The notes: generated by a model not told the origin, from the letters alone. Counted from the stretch's first letter, positions 27,315 to 35,685 are shown. The stretch is 48,907 bases of DNA from Marinitenerispora sediminis (GCF_003336425.1 NZ_QEIO01000028.1:1-48907), one strand, 5' to 3'. Made by a program: numbers and translations.

Positions 27315-28097
27315 TCAGGACGCCGTCTCCTCCCACTTCGCTGACGACGCACGTCGCAGTTGAGACACCATCTCCACCCGGTCGGACGGGATGACACATA
27401 CCGTCACCTCGATCGGGGCGCCGGTCGCCGCAGAGGTCCCGACCCGAGCCAGTTCGAGTACCGGCATGGCCTCGGGCATCTCAAGGAGGCGTGCCTCCTC
27501 ACGTAGCGGCATGCGCACTCGCACGTACTCGGTCCAGGACAGCGGTCCGTGCCCGGCCTCTTCGAGTCGATCTAGGTAACCACCCGGCCCCGTGTGCGCT
27601 TCGGCAACCTGGTGCGCGTCCTCGACTCCACGCGGGTGGATCCACGTGTCCACGAGCTGGAACGGAGGCTCACCGGTCGGGCTGGTCACCCGTCGTCGGC
27701 GGAGCACTGGAGTGTCCAAGTCGAGACCGAGTAGTTCGGCAGGGCGAGCGGGAATGGGCAGCGTCTCCCGGCGCGGGCGACCGTGCACCTGCCACGGTTC
27801 GTCTGGTCTGGATGCTGCCGGAAACACGTACCCCCTGGCGGGATCGCGGGCCACCTGGGTTCCGCGTCGCAGCCGGCGGCGATCGCCGCGCTCCCGCACC
27901 GTGATTCCCCTGCGCTTCGCGACGGACACGAGACCTTCGGCCTCCAGCACTTCGAGGGCGGACCGAATGACTCCTCGCCCCACTCCGTATTCAGCGGTGA
28001 GCGCTTCGTACCCCGGCAGCGTGGTTCCCGTCGGGTAGCGGCCGGAAGCGATCTGCTTCCGCAAGTCATCGGCGATTGCGCGGTACTTGGATGTCAT
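27315..28097 (-). CDS. GntR-family regulator, HutC/UTRA subfamily
   Basis: 260 residues: N-terminal winged HTH (MTSKYRAIADDLRKQIASGRYPTGTTLPGYEALTAEYGVGRGVIRSALEVLEAEGLV) and UTRA effector domain (QLVDTWIHPRGVEDA, LSWTEYVRVRMPLREEARLLEMPEAMPVLEL). Less extreme GC at wobble positions than the dpp genes, suggesting separate acquisition. I start at ATG 28097 because upstream in-frame ATGs lie in the operator region. Twin palindromes in the divergent gap are its likely binding sites. Confidence 0.9.
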   Translation of the reverse strand: MTSKYRAIADDLRKQIASGRYPTGTTLPGYEALTAEYGVGRGVIRSALEVLEAEGLVSVAKRRGITVRERGDRRRLRRGTQVARDPARGYVFPAASRPDEPWQVHGRPRRETLPIPARPAELLGLDLDTPVLRRRRVTSPTGEPPFQLVDTWIHPRGVEDAHQVAEAHTGPGGYLDRLEEAGHGPLSWTEYVRVRMPLREEARLLEMPEAMPVLELARVGTSAATGAPIEVTVCVIPSDRVEMVSQLRRASSAKWEETAS

Positions 28098-28109
28098 GAC
28101 TGAGACTTT

Positions 28110-28127
28110 AACAGTACCGGTACTGTT
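28110..28127. promoter_or_regulatory. Operator O1 of the GntR-UTRA regulator
   Basis: Perfect 18-bp palindrome AACAGTACCGGTACTGTT. Its right edge overlaps TTGACG (28126-28131), a good -35 for the divergent small gene, with CATCAT 17 bp further as -10. Confidence 0.8.
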
Positions 28128-28175
28128 GACGAAAGTTGGAGTGTTGTGCATCATAGAGCCGGTCCAAACATCAAA

Positions 28176-28190
28176 ACAGTACCGGTACTA
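28176..28190. promoter_or_regulatory. Operator O2 of the GntR-UTRA regulator
   Basis: Second copy of the same element: ACAGTACCGGTACT, with a perfect 12-bp core AGTACCGGTACT, about 65 bp from O1 centre to centre. For the minus-strand promoter it lies near -35 of a TATGAT box (28155-28150), so both divergent promoters could be covered. Confidence 0.75.
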
Positions 28191-28214
28191 AGTCGATTTG
28201 TTCTGGGAGAGGTA

Positions 28215-28514
28215 ATGTCCCTCGAACGCATCCGTTCAGAGCTCGCGCTCCAAGACGCGATGGCCGCCATGTGTCTGGCCCACCGCCCCCAGCTCTACGC
28301 GCTCGCCGGGATGGACTACGCCGAGCACGACGGCGCCATCCTCGGCTGGCTGCTCGCGTGGTCCGACCAGGTCGTCGTCTACCGCTTCGACCGGATCAAC
28401 GTGACCGCATATCCCTCCATCGCCGAGTTCCAGGCCGCCCACGAGAAGCGCTTCCGGAGCCGCGAGCTGACACTGGTCGCCATGGACGGCCAACCGACCC
28501 CCTCGCTGAACTGA
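28215..28514 (+). CDS. Small hypothetical protein, probable target of the divergent GntR
   Basis: 99 residues (MSLERIRSELALQDAMAAM...), no signal peptide, membrane helix or known motif. GGGAGAGG precedes ATG 28215. The only gene clearly controlled by the twin operators. The sequence LAGMDYAEHDGAILGWLLAWSDQVVVYRF is reminiscent of small proteins paired with UTRA regulators on actinomycete integrative elements, but I cannot name a family. Confidence 0.75.
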   Translation: MSLERIRSELALQDAMAAMCLAHRPQLYALAGMDYAEHDGAILGWLLAWSDQVVVYRFDRINVTAYPSIAEFQAAHEKRFRSRELTLVAMDGQPTPSLN

Positions 28515-28622
28515 CCGTACGCGTCACGGCGCCGGCGACCCGTCCCCCCAGGCGGGTCACCACCGCCGCCGCCCGCCTCGATAGCCTGGTCAGCGAGTCC
28601 CGCCATGTGAAGGAGCCGCCCC

Positions 28623-29429
28623 GTGTCCGCGCCCAGCGTCGCCCCGCCCGCCGATCCGGCCGCCCTCTCGCCCCGGGACGCCCGCGCGCTGTTCCGGGCC
28701 GGGCTGCGGGTGCCCACCTCCGGCTACGCGGCGGGCTACACCCAGGCCAACCTCATCGCGCTGCCCCGCGACCTCGCGTTCGACTTCCTGCTGTTCGCGC
28801 AGCGCAACCCGAAGGCCTGCCCGGTGCTGGACGTCACCGAGCCCGGTGAGACCAGTACGGAGATCTTCGGCGGCGACCTGCGCACCGACCTCCCCGCCTA
28901 CCGCGTCTACGTGAACGGCGAGCCGACCGCCGAGCCCACCGACGTCCGCGACGCATGGCGGGACGACCTCGTGGGCTTCCTCATCGGGTGCAGTTTCACC
29001 TTCGAGACGCCGCTGCTCGCGGCCGGCGTCCCCGTCCGCCACATCGAACTCGGCCGCAACGTCCCCATGTACCGCACCAGCCGCCCATGCCGGCCGGCCG
29101 GGCGGTTCTCCGGGCCCCTCGTCGTCTCCATGCGGCCGATCCCGGCGGACCGCGTCGCCGACGCTGTCCGGATCACCTCCCGCTACCCGGCCGTCCACGG
29201 CGCTCCCGTGCACATCGGCGACCCCGGGGCCCTCGGGATCACCGACCTCGGCCGCCCCGACTTCGGCGAGCCGGTGCCGGTCGAGCCGGGGGAGGTCCCG
29301 GTCTTCTGGGCCTGCGGCGTCACCCCGCAGGCCGCCGTCATGGCCTCGGCCCCGGAGTTCGCCATCGGGCACGCCCCGGGGCACATGGCCGTCACCGACG
29401 TCCGGGACAGTTCCTACCAGGTGCCCTGA
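28623..29429 (+). CDS. DUF1445/YcsI family protein (D-glutamate cyclase-like)
   Basis: 268 residues. Family blocks: [68 protein letters not shown] and [16 protein letters not shown]. Members are called putative hydro-lyases; the mitochondrial relative interconverts D-glutamate and 5-oxo-D-proline. In Bacillus, ycsI sits inside the pxp/kip operon. Here it is 12 kb from pxpABC but in the same accessory stretch. GTG 28623 has AAGGAG upstream. Confidence 0.88.
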   Translation: MSAPSVAPPADPAALSPRDARALFRAGLRVPTSGYAAGYTQANLIALPRDLAFDFLLFAQRNPKACPVLDVTEPGETSTEIFGGDLRTDLPAYRVYVNGEPTAEPTDVRDAWRDDLVGFLIGCSFTFETPLLAAGVPVRHIELGRNVPMYRTSRPCRPAGRFSGPLVVSMRPIPADRVADAVRITSRYPAVHGAPVHIGDPGALGITDLGRPDFGEPVPVEPGEVPVFWACGVTPQAAVMASAPEFAIGHAPGHMAVTDVRDSSYQVP

Positions 29430-29435
29430 ACCACC

Positions 29436-31247
29436 TCAGTCCGTGATCCGGTGCCGGGCCAGCTCCCGCACCGCGTGGTCGGCGTCGGGGGCGTGCTCCC
29501 AGAGCACCTCAGCCGTCCGGCCGTCCAGGACCAGCGTGGCGAGCGTGTTGTCGAACCACAGGCCGTCGTCCAGGCGCCACTTCAGCGCCGGACGGCGCAC
29601 TCCGGCCGCGCGGGCGGCGAGCCGGCAGGCCCATCCCATGGCCCGCCACGAGGCCGGCCGCATCATGCGGCGCAGCGTCGGCGACAGCGGGTTGCGGATC
29701 GGCGAGCACACGAGCTGGGCGATCCGGGTCGGGGATGCGGCGGCGGCCGGGTCCGGCGCCTGCGCCTGGGCCCGGGCGAGGTAGGAGAAGTGCACGTCGC
29801 CGCCGAGCAGCAGCACGCTCGCCGGGGGCGCCCCGCGGCGGCCGGCCGCCATCTCCAGCACCGCGGCCGCGACCTCGCCGAACGACCGCTGGAAGGCCGC
29901 CCAGTGCTCCAGGTCCAGCGCCTGGCGCAGCCGCTCGGCCGGGCCCCGCGCCCGGCGCCCCCACGCCCCGGCGCACACGGCCTCGTTCCAGGCCTCCAGG
30001 TGGTGCACGCCGCTCGGCAGCAGGAACGGGATCGTGCTCGCCAGCACCAGGTGGTCCACGTCGCCGGTCAGCTGCTCGTCCAGCCAGGCGGCGCCGCGCG
30101 CGCCCAGCATCGAGCGCCGAGCGTCGTCGTCCACCTCGCGGCCGCAGCGGGTGTCCACCATCAGTACGCGGGTGCGCCCGACGTCGTGGCGGTGGCTCCA
30201 CCGGTAGCTCGCGGGCTCGGTGTGCGCCCGCCACGCGAACGCGTCGAGGGCGCGGCCGCCGGAGTCCGCGGACCCCGCAGCGGCGAGCTCTGGGGCGCCG
30301 CGCGCCGCGTCCGGCCCCGCCGCGGCGGTCACCGCCTGGTGCACCGGGTCCGCCGCCCGTTCGGCGGGGGAGAGGTTGCCCAGGTGCTGGTACACCCAGT
30401 AGGCGCCGAGTCCCGCCGTGACGCGCGGGCGCCACCACGGCCGCGCGGCCATCTCACGCCGCCACGCTCCGGAGGTGTTCCAGTCGTCCCGGACGTCGTG
30501 GTCATCGAACAGCATCAGCGTGGGGACGGTGGACAGCAGCCAGCGGATGTCGGGGTCGCTCCACGCCTGCCGGTACAGCTCGGCGTACTCGGCGAAGGAG
30601 ACCACCTCGCCGGGCGGCCGCGCCGCCGAACCCCCGGCGGGCGGCGCTTCCGGGGCCCCAGCAGACGGCGCCTCCGGGGCGGCGGCCGGATGCCCGCCCC
30701 GCCGCTCGCGCAGGAACTCCACCATGGGCGGCTGGAGCTCGTCGGCGTAGACCTGGTCGCCGGTGAGCAGCAGCAGCGTCGGCTCCTCGGTGCTGGTGCT
30801 GGTGCCGGCGTCGGCGCCAGCACCGCCGTCGGCGCGGGCGCGGTGCCCGGCCAGCCGCAGCGCGTACGCCCGCAGCATGTCCACCCCGAAGCGCCGCACC
30901 TCCTGCGGACCGTGGCCGGCCGGCGTGCGGCAGGAGCCGAACACGATCCGGGGCGGCGCCGCGGGGTCGAGGGTGCGCAGCAGGCTCGGCGGCCGTCCGG
31001 CGGCCGGCTCCGGCCACACCTGCTCCCCGTCCAGCGACACCCGGTAGGGGGCCGCCGTGCCGGGAGCCAGGCCGGCGACGTCGCAGACCGCGTAGTGGTG
31101 GCCGTGCACGGTGAAGGTGGCGGCCTCCGCCGTGCGCTCCCCTGCCGCCACGGTCACGCGGCACGGGGCGTCGGTCTCCACCCAGACCGTCGCCGTTGTC
31201 TCGCCGGCGTGCCGCAGCACCGGGCCGAGCCGTAGTCGGGCGCCCAC
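29436..31247 (-). CDS. PhoD-like metallophosphatase family protein
   Basis: 603 residues, alkaline phosphatase D superfamily: calcineurin-type metal motifs FGSCRTPAGHG, LLTGDQVYADEL, LFDDHDVRDDWN, and LLGGDVHFSYLARA. An N-terminal Fn3-like PhoD_N segment (RHAGETTATVWVETDAPC) precedes them. An unusual 50-residue Ala/Gly/Pro insert follows LRERRGGH. No signal peptide from the start I chose (GTG 31247, with GGAGGAG 8 nt upstream), so it may be cytoplasmic; the longer frame is Arg-rich noise. It ends only 6 bp from the DUF1445 gene. Phosphomonoesterase or phosphodiesterase activity is inferred. Confidence 0.87.
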   Translation of the reverse strand: MGARLRLGPVLRHAGETTATVWVETDAPCRVTVAAGERTAEAATFTVHGHHYAVCDVAGLAPGTAAPYRVSLDGEQVWPEPAAGRPPSLLRTLDPAAPPRIVFGSCRTPAGHGPQEVRRFGVDMLRAYALRLAGHRARADGGAGADAGTSTSTEEPTLLLLTGDQVYADELQPPMVEFLRERRGGHPAAAPEAPSAGAPEAPPAGGSAARPPGEVVSFAEYAELYRQAWSDPDIRWLLSTVPTLMLFDDHDVRDDWNTSGAWRREMAARPWWRPRVTAGLGAYWVYQHLGNLSPAERAADPVHQAVTAAAGPDAARGAPELAAAGSADSGGRALDAFAWRAHTEPASYRWSHRHDVGRTRVLMVDTRCGREVDDDARRSMLGARGAAWLDEQLTGDVDHLVLASTIPFLLPSGVHHLEAWNEAVCAGAWGRRARGPAERLRQALDLEHWAAFQRSFGEVAAAVLEMAAGRRGAPPASVLLLGGDVHFSYLARAQAQAPDPAAAASPTRIAQLVCSPIRNPLSPTLRRMMRPASWRAMGWACRLAARAAGVRRPALKWRLDDGLWFDNTLATLVLDGRTAEVLWEHAPDADHAVRELARHRITD

Positions 31248-31513
31248 TGTCGCGTCTCCTCCGTGCCTCCTGCGGGGCCGCCGGGATGCGGCCCGCTGCC
31301 GAGTATGGCGGTATCCGCCGCCGGCGGGCGAAGTGGCGTCGGGCACTCCGGCGCGGCCGCCCGGCCGGACGGCGCGGCGGAGTCCGGGCGGAGAGGCGAG
31401 TGTCACCCCGATGCGGTGTCCTTGGGAACTCCGCCGCACCCTCCGTCGCTCTAAGGTGCGAGTCAAGAGCGGAGTCCGGCCCGTGGGGCCGGCGCGAACG
31501 GAAGGAGGTGCCC

Positions 31514-31999
31514 ATGCGGCACCGGATCGCGGCCCTCGCGGGCGGCCTGGCGATCGTGGGCGTGTTCGGCACGGGCTGCGGAGTGTCGGTGTCGGAGGAC
31601 GGGGTGTCCGTCACCGGGGAGGACGGCGGCGTCTCGGTGGACGACAGCGGCGTCTCCGTCTCCGACGGTGAGGGCGGCGACGTCTCTATCGGCGACGAGG
31701 GCGGGGTCTCGCTCTCCGACGAGGAGACGCTGCGGATCGCCGGCGGCGAGTCGGAACGCACCGAGGACTGCGCCGGCCGCGACGTCACGGTCCTGGCCAG
31801 CGACGCGGTGATCGTCCTCAACGGCGCCTGCGGTGCCATCAACGTGGCCGGCAGCGACAACCAGATCGACGTCGGCACCGCCGAGTCGTTCACCGTCGCC
31901 GGGTCGGGCAACACCATCCGCTACGCCTCGGGGGACCCGCGGTCGCTCCAGGTCGGCGAGGGCAACTCCATCGGGCAGGGCGGTGACGCCACCGAGTGA
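31514..31999 (+). CDS. DUF3060-type lipoprotein with GVSV repeats
   Basis: 161 residues. Signal peptide MRHRIAALAGGLAIVGVFGTGC gives a lipobox-like GTGC (slightly atypical). Residues 23-73 are acidic imperfect repeats of the type G-V-S-V-S/D-D, then a DUF3060 beta-repeat region (IVLNGACGAINVAGSDNQI, FTVAGSGNTIRYASGDP). Surface-anchored, function unknown. GGAGG precedes ATG 31514. Confidence 0.85.
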   Translation: MRHRIAALAGGLAIVGVFGTGCGVSVSEDGVSVTGEDGGVSVDDSGVSVSDGEGGDVSIGDEGGVSLSDEETLRIAGGESERTEDCAGRDVTVLASDAVIVLNGACGAINVAGSDNQIDVGTAESFTVAGSGNTIRYASGDPRSLQVGEGNSIGQGGDATE

Positions 32000-32065
32000 C
32001 GCGGCCGCGCCCCCCGGCCGCCGCCCCATGTTGACCAGGGCGCCCGGCTGGGTAACGGTTGCCGC

Positions 32066-32494
32066 ATGCGGACACAACTTCTCGACCTGCACACCGGCCG
32101 CTCGGAGAGCATCACCGATATCACCCGGCAGTGTGCGGACTTCGTCGCCGAGGCCGGCGGGGACGGCCTGCTGCACGTGTTCGTGCCGCACGCCACCGCC
32201 GGCGTGGCGATCATCGAGCTGGGTGCCGGCTCCGACGACGACCTCCTCGCGGCGCTGCGCGACCTGCTCCCCGCCGACGACCGCTGGCGGCACCGGCACG
32301 GCTCCCCAGGTCACGGGCGCTCGCACGTGATGCCGGCGCTGATCCCGCCCTACGCCACGATTCCGGTGGTTTCCGGGAAGCTGGAGGTGGGGACGTGGCA
32401 ATCTATCGCCATTGTGGACGTCAACATCGACAATCCACAGCGTCAGGTGCGGCTGTCGTTCTTGACGAGCTCCGCCAACGGGGCAGGATGGTAG
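32066..32494 (+). CDS. YjbQ/UPF0047 family protein
   Basis: 142 residues, the full length of the family. Motifs: LLHVFVPHATAGVAIIE, RHRHGSPGHGRSHVMPALIPPYATIPV, and GTWQSIAIVDVNIDNPQRQV. Members can show secondary thiamine-phosphate synthase activity; the conserved His residues form the active site. ATG 32066. Transcribed toward the DUF3052 gene but separated by 154 bp with its own promoter-like sequence. Confidence 0.9.
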   Translation: MRTQLLDLHTGRSESITDITRQCADFVAEAGGDGLLHVFVPHATAGVAIIELGAGSDDDLLAALRDLLPADDRWRHRHGSPGHGRSHVMPALIPPYATIPVVSGKLEVGTWQSIAIVDVNIDNPQRQVRLSFLTSSANGAGW

Positions 32495-32523
32495 AAGCAG
32501 GAGCACACGAGGGGTGCGACGCG

Positions 32524-32552
32524 TTGACGGATGACACCCCAGCGTGTGAACT
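32524..32552 (+). promoter_or_regulatory. Promoter candidate for the DUF3052 gene
   Basis: TTGACG (32524-32529), 17-bp spacer, TGAACT (32547-32552). Good -35, poor -10. The leader after it can form a small hairpin (GCCCG...CGGGC, 32605-32621) exposing GAAGGAG. Confidence 0.4.
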
Positions 32553-32648
32553 TAGCCAGCAACAGCGGGATCGACCCGGTGGTTGTCGGGGCCGCGTAGG
32601 CCGAGCCCGGAAGGAGCGGGCGACATCGATGTGTGGAGGAGGACTTTC

Positions 32649-33080
32649 GTGAGCGCGACCGCGGGCCAGGCACAGAGCGAACGTGGCCTGGCCGAACGAC
32701 TCGGATTCAAACCGGGTCAGGTGGTGCAGGAGTTCGGGTTCGACGACGACGTGGACGAGCAGCTGCGCGCGTCGATCGCCGAGTGCACCGGTAACGAGCT
32801 GGTCGATGAGGACTACGGCGACGTCGTGGACGCCGCGGTGCTGTGGTGGCGGGACGACGAAGAGGACGACCTGACCGACGTGCTCGTCGACGTGCTGGCC
32901 ACCATCGAGGGTGGCGGCATCATCCTGGTACTGACTCCGAAGGCGGGGCGCGAGGGCCACGTGTCGCCCAGCGATGTCGCCGAGGCGGCCACGACCGCGG
33001 GCCTGTCGCAGACCAGCGCCGTCAGCGCGGGCCAGGACTGGTCGGGCACCCGCTTGGTCGCCCCGAAGACGCACCGTTGA
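32649..33080 (+). CDS. DUF3052-family protein
   Basis: 143 residues, acidic, soluble. Contains ERLGFKPGQVVQEFGFDDDVDEQLRASI and AVLWWRDDEEDDLTDVLVD, characteristic of DUF3052, an actinobacterial family of unknown role. GTG 32649 has GGAGGA upstream. The neighbour is ahpE, as in mycobacteria, where this pair lies next to aceE and the fatty acid regulator. Confidence 0.88.
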   Translation: MSATAGQAQSERGLAERLGFKPGQVVQEFGFDDDVDEQLRASIAECTGNELVDEDYGDVVDAAVLWWRDDEEDDLTDVLVDVLATIEGGGIILVLTPKAGREGHVSPSDVAEAATTAGLSQTSAVSAGQDWSGTRLVAPKTHR

Positions 33081-33204
33081 TCGATCCTGACGTGCCCCGG
33101 CGGCACCATCGGAGGCATCTGCCCTAGAGTTGACTACCGAGCGTGCCGTCCGCCGCCGGCGGGCGGCACGCCCGGACGCTCCGGGACGGGAAACGAGGAC
33201 CGAC

Positions 33205-33666
33205 ATGCCGATCGAGGTTGGCGACAAGGCGCCGGATTTCGAGCTCTCCGACCAGCACGGACAGCCGGTCCGGCTGGCGGACTTCGCCGGGCAGAAGAAC
33301 GTCGTCCTGGTCTTCTACCCGCTCGCGTTCTCGGGACTGTGCGGCGAGGAACTGGGCGCGCTCCGTGACGACATCGACGCGTTCGTGAACGACGACACCC
33401 AGCTGCTCACCGTCTCCGTCGACTCCGTCTTCGCCCACCGCGTGTGGGCCGACCGCGACGGACTCGAATTCCCGCTGCTGGCCGACTTCTGGCCGCACGG
33501 CGGGGTGGCGCAGGCGTACGGCGTCTTCGACGAGACCCGCGGCCTGGCCGTGCGCGGGACGTTCCTCATCGACAGGGAGGGCGTCGTCCGCTGGAAGGTC
33601 GTGCACCCCATCTCGGAGGTCCGCGACCTGGAGGAGTACCGCAAGGCGCTCGCCGAGCTGAGCTGA
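33205..33666 (+). CDS. ahpE: AhpE-type 1-Cys peroxiredoxin
   Basis: 153 residues. Reduces peroxides through Cys46 in FYPLAFSGLCGEEL, preceded by the conserved P-x-x-x-S/T-x-x-C frame; the resolving Arg lies in AVRGTFLIDREG. It is the only Cys, as in mycobacterial AhpE (FWPHGxVxQAYGVF also shared). ATG 33205 chosen on homology. Confidence 0.93.
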   Translation: MPIEVGDKAPDFELSDQHGQPVRLADFAGQKNVVLVFYPLAFSGLCGEELGALRDDIDAFVNDDTQLLTVSVDSVFAHRVWADRDGLEFPLLADFWPHGGVAQAYGVFDETRGLAVRGTFLIDREGVVRWKVVHPISEVRDLEEYRKALAELS

Positions 33667-33683
33667 TTCGACCGGAGGACACC

Positions 33684-34031
33684 ATGCCCTGCCATATCTG
33701 CGGGGCGCGGCAGAACGACCCCACCCGCGGCGCCGACCCGTGGAAACGCGGCGTACGCCACGACCGCCAGGTCCAGATCTGCCCGGACTGCCAACTCGTC
33801 CACGACTGGAAGGCCGACCTCGACCGCTGCGGCCGCTGCCGGTCCACGTTCCTGCTCTGCCGCCTCGGCGAGATCGAGTGCCACAGCTGCGGCCACGTCC
33901 GCCCGCAGACCCCACCCGCCGCCCCGGCACCGGCGGAACCGGACACCGCCCTGACCAACGAGGTCGAACAGGCCCTGTCCCGCGCCCTGAGCGGCCTCTC
34001 CCGCCTCCCCACACCACGAGCGCACGGCTAG
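33684..34031 (+). CDS. Small zinc-ribbon protein with four CxxC pairs
   Basis: 115 residues. Four CxxC knuckles (CHIC, CPDC, CGRC, CHSC) in the first 75 residues suggest two zinc ribbons; the rest is a Pro/Ala linker and a short amphipathic helix (LTNEVEQALSRALSGLSRL). GGAGG precedes ATG 33684, 17 bp after ahpE, so the two are probably cotranscribed. A nucleic-acid or protein adaptor role is possible; no family name recognised. Confidence 0.8.
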   Translation: MPCHICGARQNDPTRGADPWKRGVRHDRQVQICPDCQLVHDWKADLDRCGRCRSTFLLCRLGEIECHSCGHVRPQTPPAAPAPAEPDTALTNEVEQALSRALSGLSRLPTPRAHG

Positions 34032-34094
34032 CGCGAAACCGGTACTATCGTCGTCGTCGCCACCCCGAGCAGAGTGGCGACCCGGCATCACCAC

Positions 34095-34168
34095 GGGCGT
34101 GTAGCTCAGTTGGTCAGAGCCCCCGCCTTACAAGCGGGTGGTCGGAGGTTCGAGTCCTCTCGCGCCCA
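34095..34168 (+). tRNA. tRNA-Val(TAC)
   Basis: 74 nt. Acceptor GGGCGTG pairs with CGCGCCC; D arm contains TAGCTCAGTTGGTCAGAGC; anticodon stem CCCGC/GCGGG with loop CTTACAA, anticodon TAC at 34129-34131; T arm GGAGG-TTCGAGT-CCTCT. CCA not encoded. Confidence 0.96.
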
Positions 34169-34186
34169 CACTCCCCGAACACGAGA

Positions 34187-34224
34187 AACGCCCCCTGGCC
34201 TGGGACAACAGGGCAGGGGGCGTT
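34187..34224 (+). terminator. Terminator after tRNA-Val
   Basis: Arms AACGCCCCCTG and CAGGGGGCGTT with inner CCTG/CAGG pairing, ending in TTGTCGTG. Begins 18 nt after the tRNA. Confidence 0.75.
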
Positions 34225-34299
34225 GTCGTGCCTCGGTGGTTGTTGGTGAGCGGCGGTGGCCGTCAGCAGCTGGTTACGGCAAATACGCGGCAACATTCC

Positions 34300-34475
34300 T
34301 CAGCCGTGCGAGCGGCGGAGGGCTTCCTCGATCCGCTGCTTGGCGTGCTCCTCTTCGCCGACGAGGCACTTGGCGTAGCTTGGGCGGGTAATTCGCCGTG
34401 TAGATGCGCGGGAGCTGCTGGTTGTAGCGATGAACGATCACCCGGTAGAGCACTTCGCCGGTCCAATCGGTCTCC
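34300..34475 (-). pseudogene. Degenerate gene fragment next to tRNA-Val
   Basis: On the minus strand a convincing C terminus, YAKCLVGEEEHAKQRIEEAL followed by RRSHG and a stop (34377-34300), has no start of its own. Just upstream in another frame (about 34475-34378) lies WTGEVLYRVIVHRYNQQLPR, also protein-like. The two read as one protein broken by a frameshift near 34378. Codon use is less GC-biased than the neighbours. Position beside a tRNA gene suggests the remnant of an integrated element; the family is not known to me. Confidence 0.4.
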
Positions 34476-35016
34476 GCAGCAGCGCCGCCGTCCTGACCCA
34501 CCGGCCGACCTCGCGAAACACCCCGGCCGCCCCCGCCGCTGGGCCATGACGGCGGGGACCGCGTCCCCTGGAGGCAGGGGGCGCAGGCGCCACGGGTTGT
34601 CGACGGTGGGTCCTTGGGATCGCCGCCGATCGTGGTGGCGCCGTTCCCCGTGCGGTCGAAGGGCTGCCGCACGGGCGCGAACCGAGTGTGGGGCGGTCAA
34701 TGGCCGATGGCCGCGCCCAGCCCGGGCGACGTCAGACAGCGCTTGCCGGGCGGGACTCCGGGCGATGGCGGGGCGCACCCGGTAACCCGCCAGGTCGCGG
34801 GGCAGGGGGCAGCCGCGTGGACGCAGCGTCAAGAAGGTGTGGAGGCATCGTGATGGACACGCGTGCGGCGAGTCGTGATCATGGTCCGTGCCAGTGACTT
34901 CAGGCATGACGTGATGAGGACGACCACGCCGCGGCAGGCGAAACGCGGCCCGGTCCGATCCGGCTCCGTCCCGCGGACCTGGTCAGGCGTCCCCGCATCA
35001 GTGAGAAGAGAGATCC
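34476..35016. other. Gene-poor stretch between the pseudogene and a lipoprotein gene
   Basis: No frame has both a ribosome site and coding character. A 14-codon ORF with GTGGAGG upstream (ATG 34853) is the only start with a good site and is probably chance. No attachment-site repeat of the tRNA 3 prime end was found by eye. Confidence 0.4.
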
Positions 35017-35685
35017 ATGAGACCTACCCCCGTCCAGCAGCGACTCACCGGCACGGTCGTCGGTCTGCTCGCCGTCGGTGCCCTTGCCGGCTGCGGCGGA
35101 GCTTCGGACAGTGAGCTGCCCGCCCAGGCTCCGGCGCCGGCCGCCGTGGAGGAGACGCCGGGCGAGGCCCCCGCGGTTTCCGGTGACTTCCGTACCGGCC
35201 CCGTCCCCTCCTCGGCGCCCAGGTTCGACGAGAGCGAGCTGCCGCCGGAGCCGGCCGACTCCGCGTCCCCGGGCGAGCAGATCGAGTACGAACTGCTGAC
35301 CGAGACGATCACCTTCGCGCAGGCCGCCGACCCCTCCGCGACGGCGGAGTGCCCGGAGACCGGTGCCACCGCACAGGAGAGCATCACCTGCACGGTGACC
35401 TACCAGGGCCTTGAGGTCCCCTGGAACGTCGACATCAACGGGGGCGAGTACGTCTTCTCCTTCGAGGCGGCGGCGGAGAGCAAGCCCATCTCCCGCGACG
35501 TCGCGGAGGACGCGCTGCGGTGGTACGCCGAGGCCGAGGCCGTGCTGTGCGACATGGAGGAGTTCGCGCTCGTCACCCCGGGCGGCGACACCGGCGTGAC
35601 CTGCCAGGCGCAGGGGTCCGGCGGAGTCGAGACCTTCGCGATGGAGACGGGGACGTACGGCACGTTCTCCTTCACGTCCTCGTGA
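35017..35685 (+). CDS. Secreted lipoprotein, function unknown
   Basis: 222 residues. Signal peptide with lipobox ALAGC (Cys about residue 26), Pro/Glu/Ala-rich linker to about residue 85, then a compact domain with cysteine pairs (AECPETG, ITCTVTYQG, VLCDMEEF, VTCQAQG) that recalls DUF4333-type small domains, an uncertain assignment. GAGAAGAGAG precedes ATG 35017. Monocistronic. Confidence 0.82.
   Translation: MRPTPVQQRLTGTVVGLLAVGALAGCGGASDSELPAQAPAPAAVEETPGEAPAVSGDFRTGPVPSSAPRFDESELPPEPADSASPGEQIEYELLTETITFAQAADPSATAECPETGATAQESITCTVTYQGLEVPWNVDINGGEYVFSFEAAAESKPISRDVAEDALRWYAEAEAVLCDMEEFALVTPGGDTGVTCQAQGSGGVETFAMETGTYGTFSFTSS

Noticed and set aside
32604-32622. CCCGGAAGGAGCGGG resembling the SRP RNA apical loop (GGAAGGAAGC)
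   Set aside because: Only the loop is similar; the long flanking stem of 4.5S/SRP RNA is absent and it lies in the leader of the DUF3052 gene.
34853-34897. 14-codon ORF with a good ribosome site
   Set aside because: Too short, no downstream gene that it could lead, and no codon pattern.
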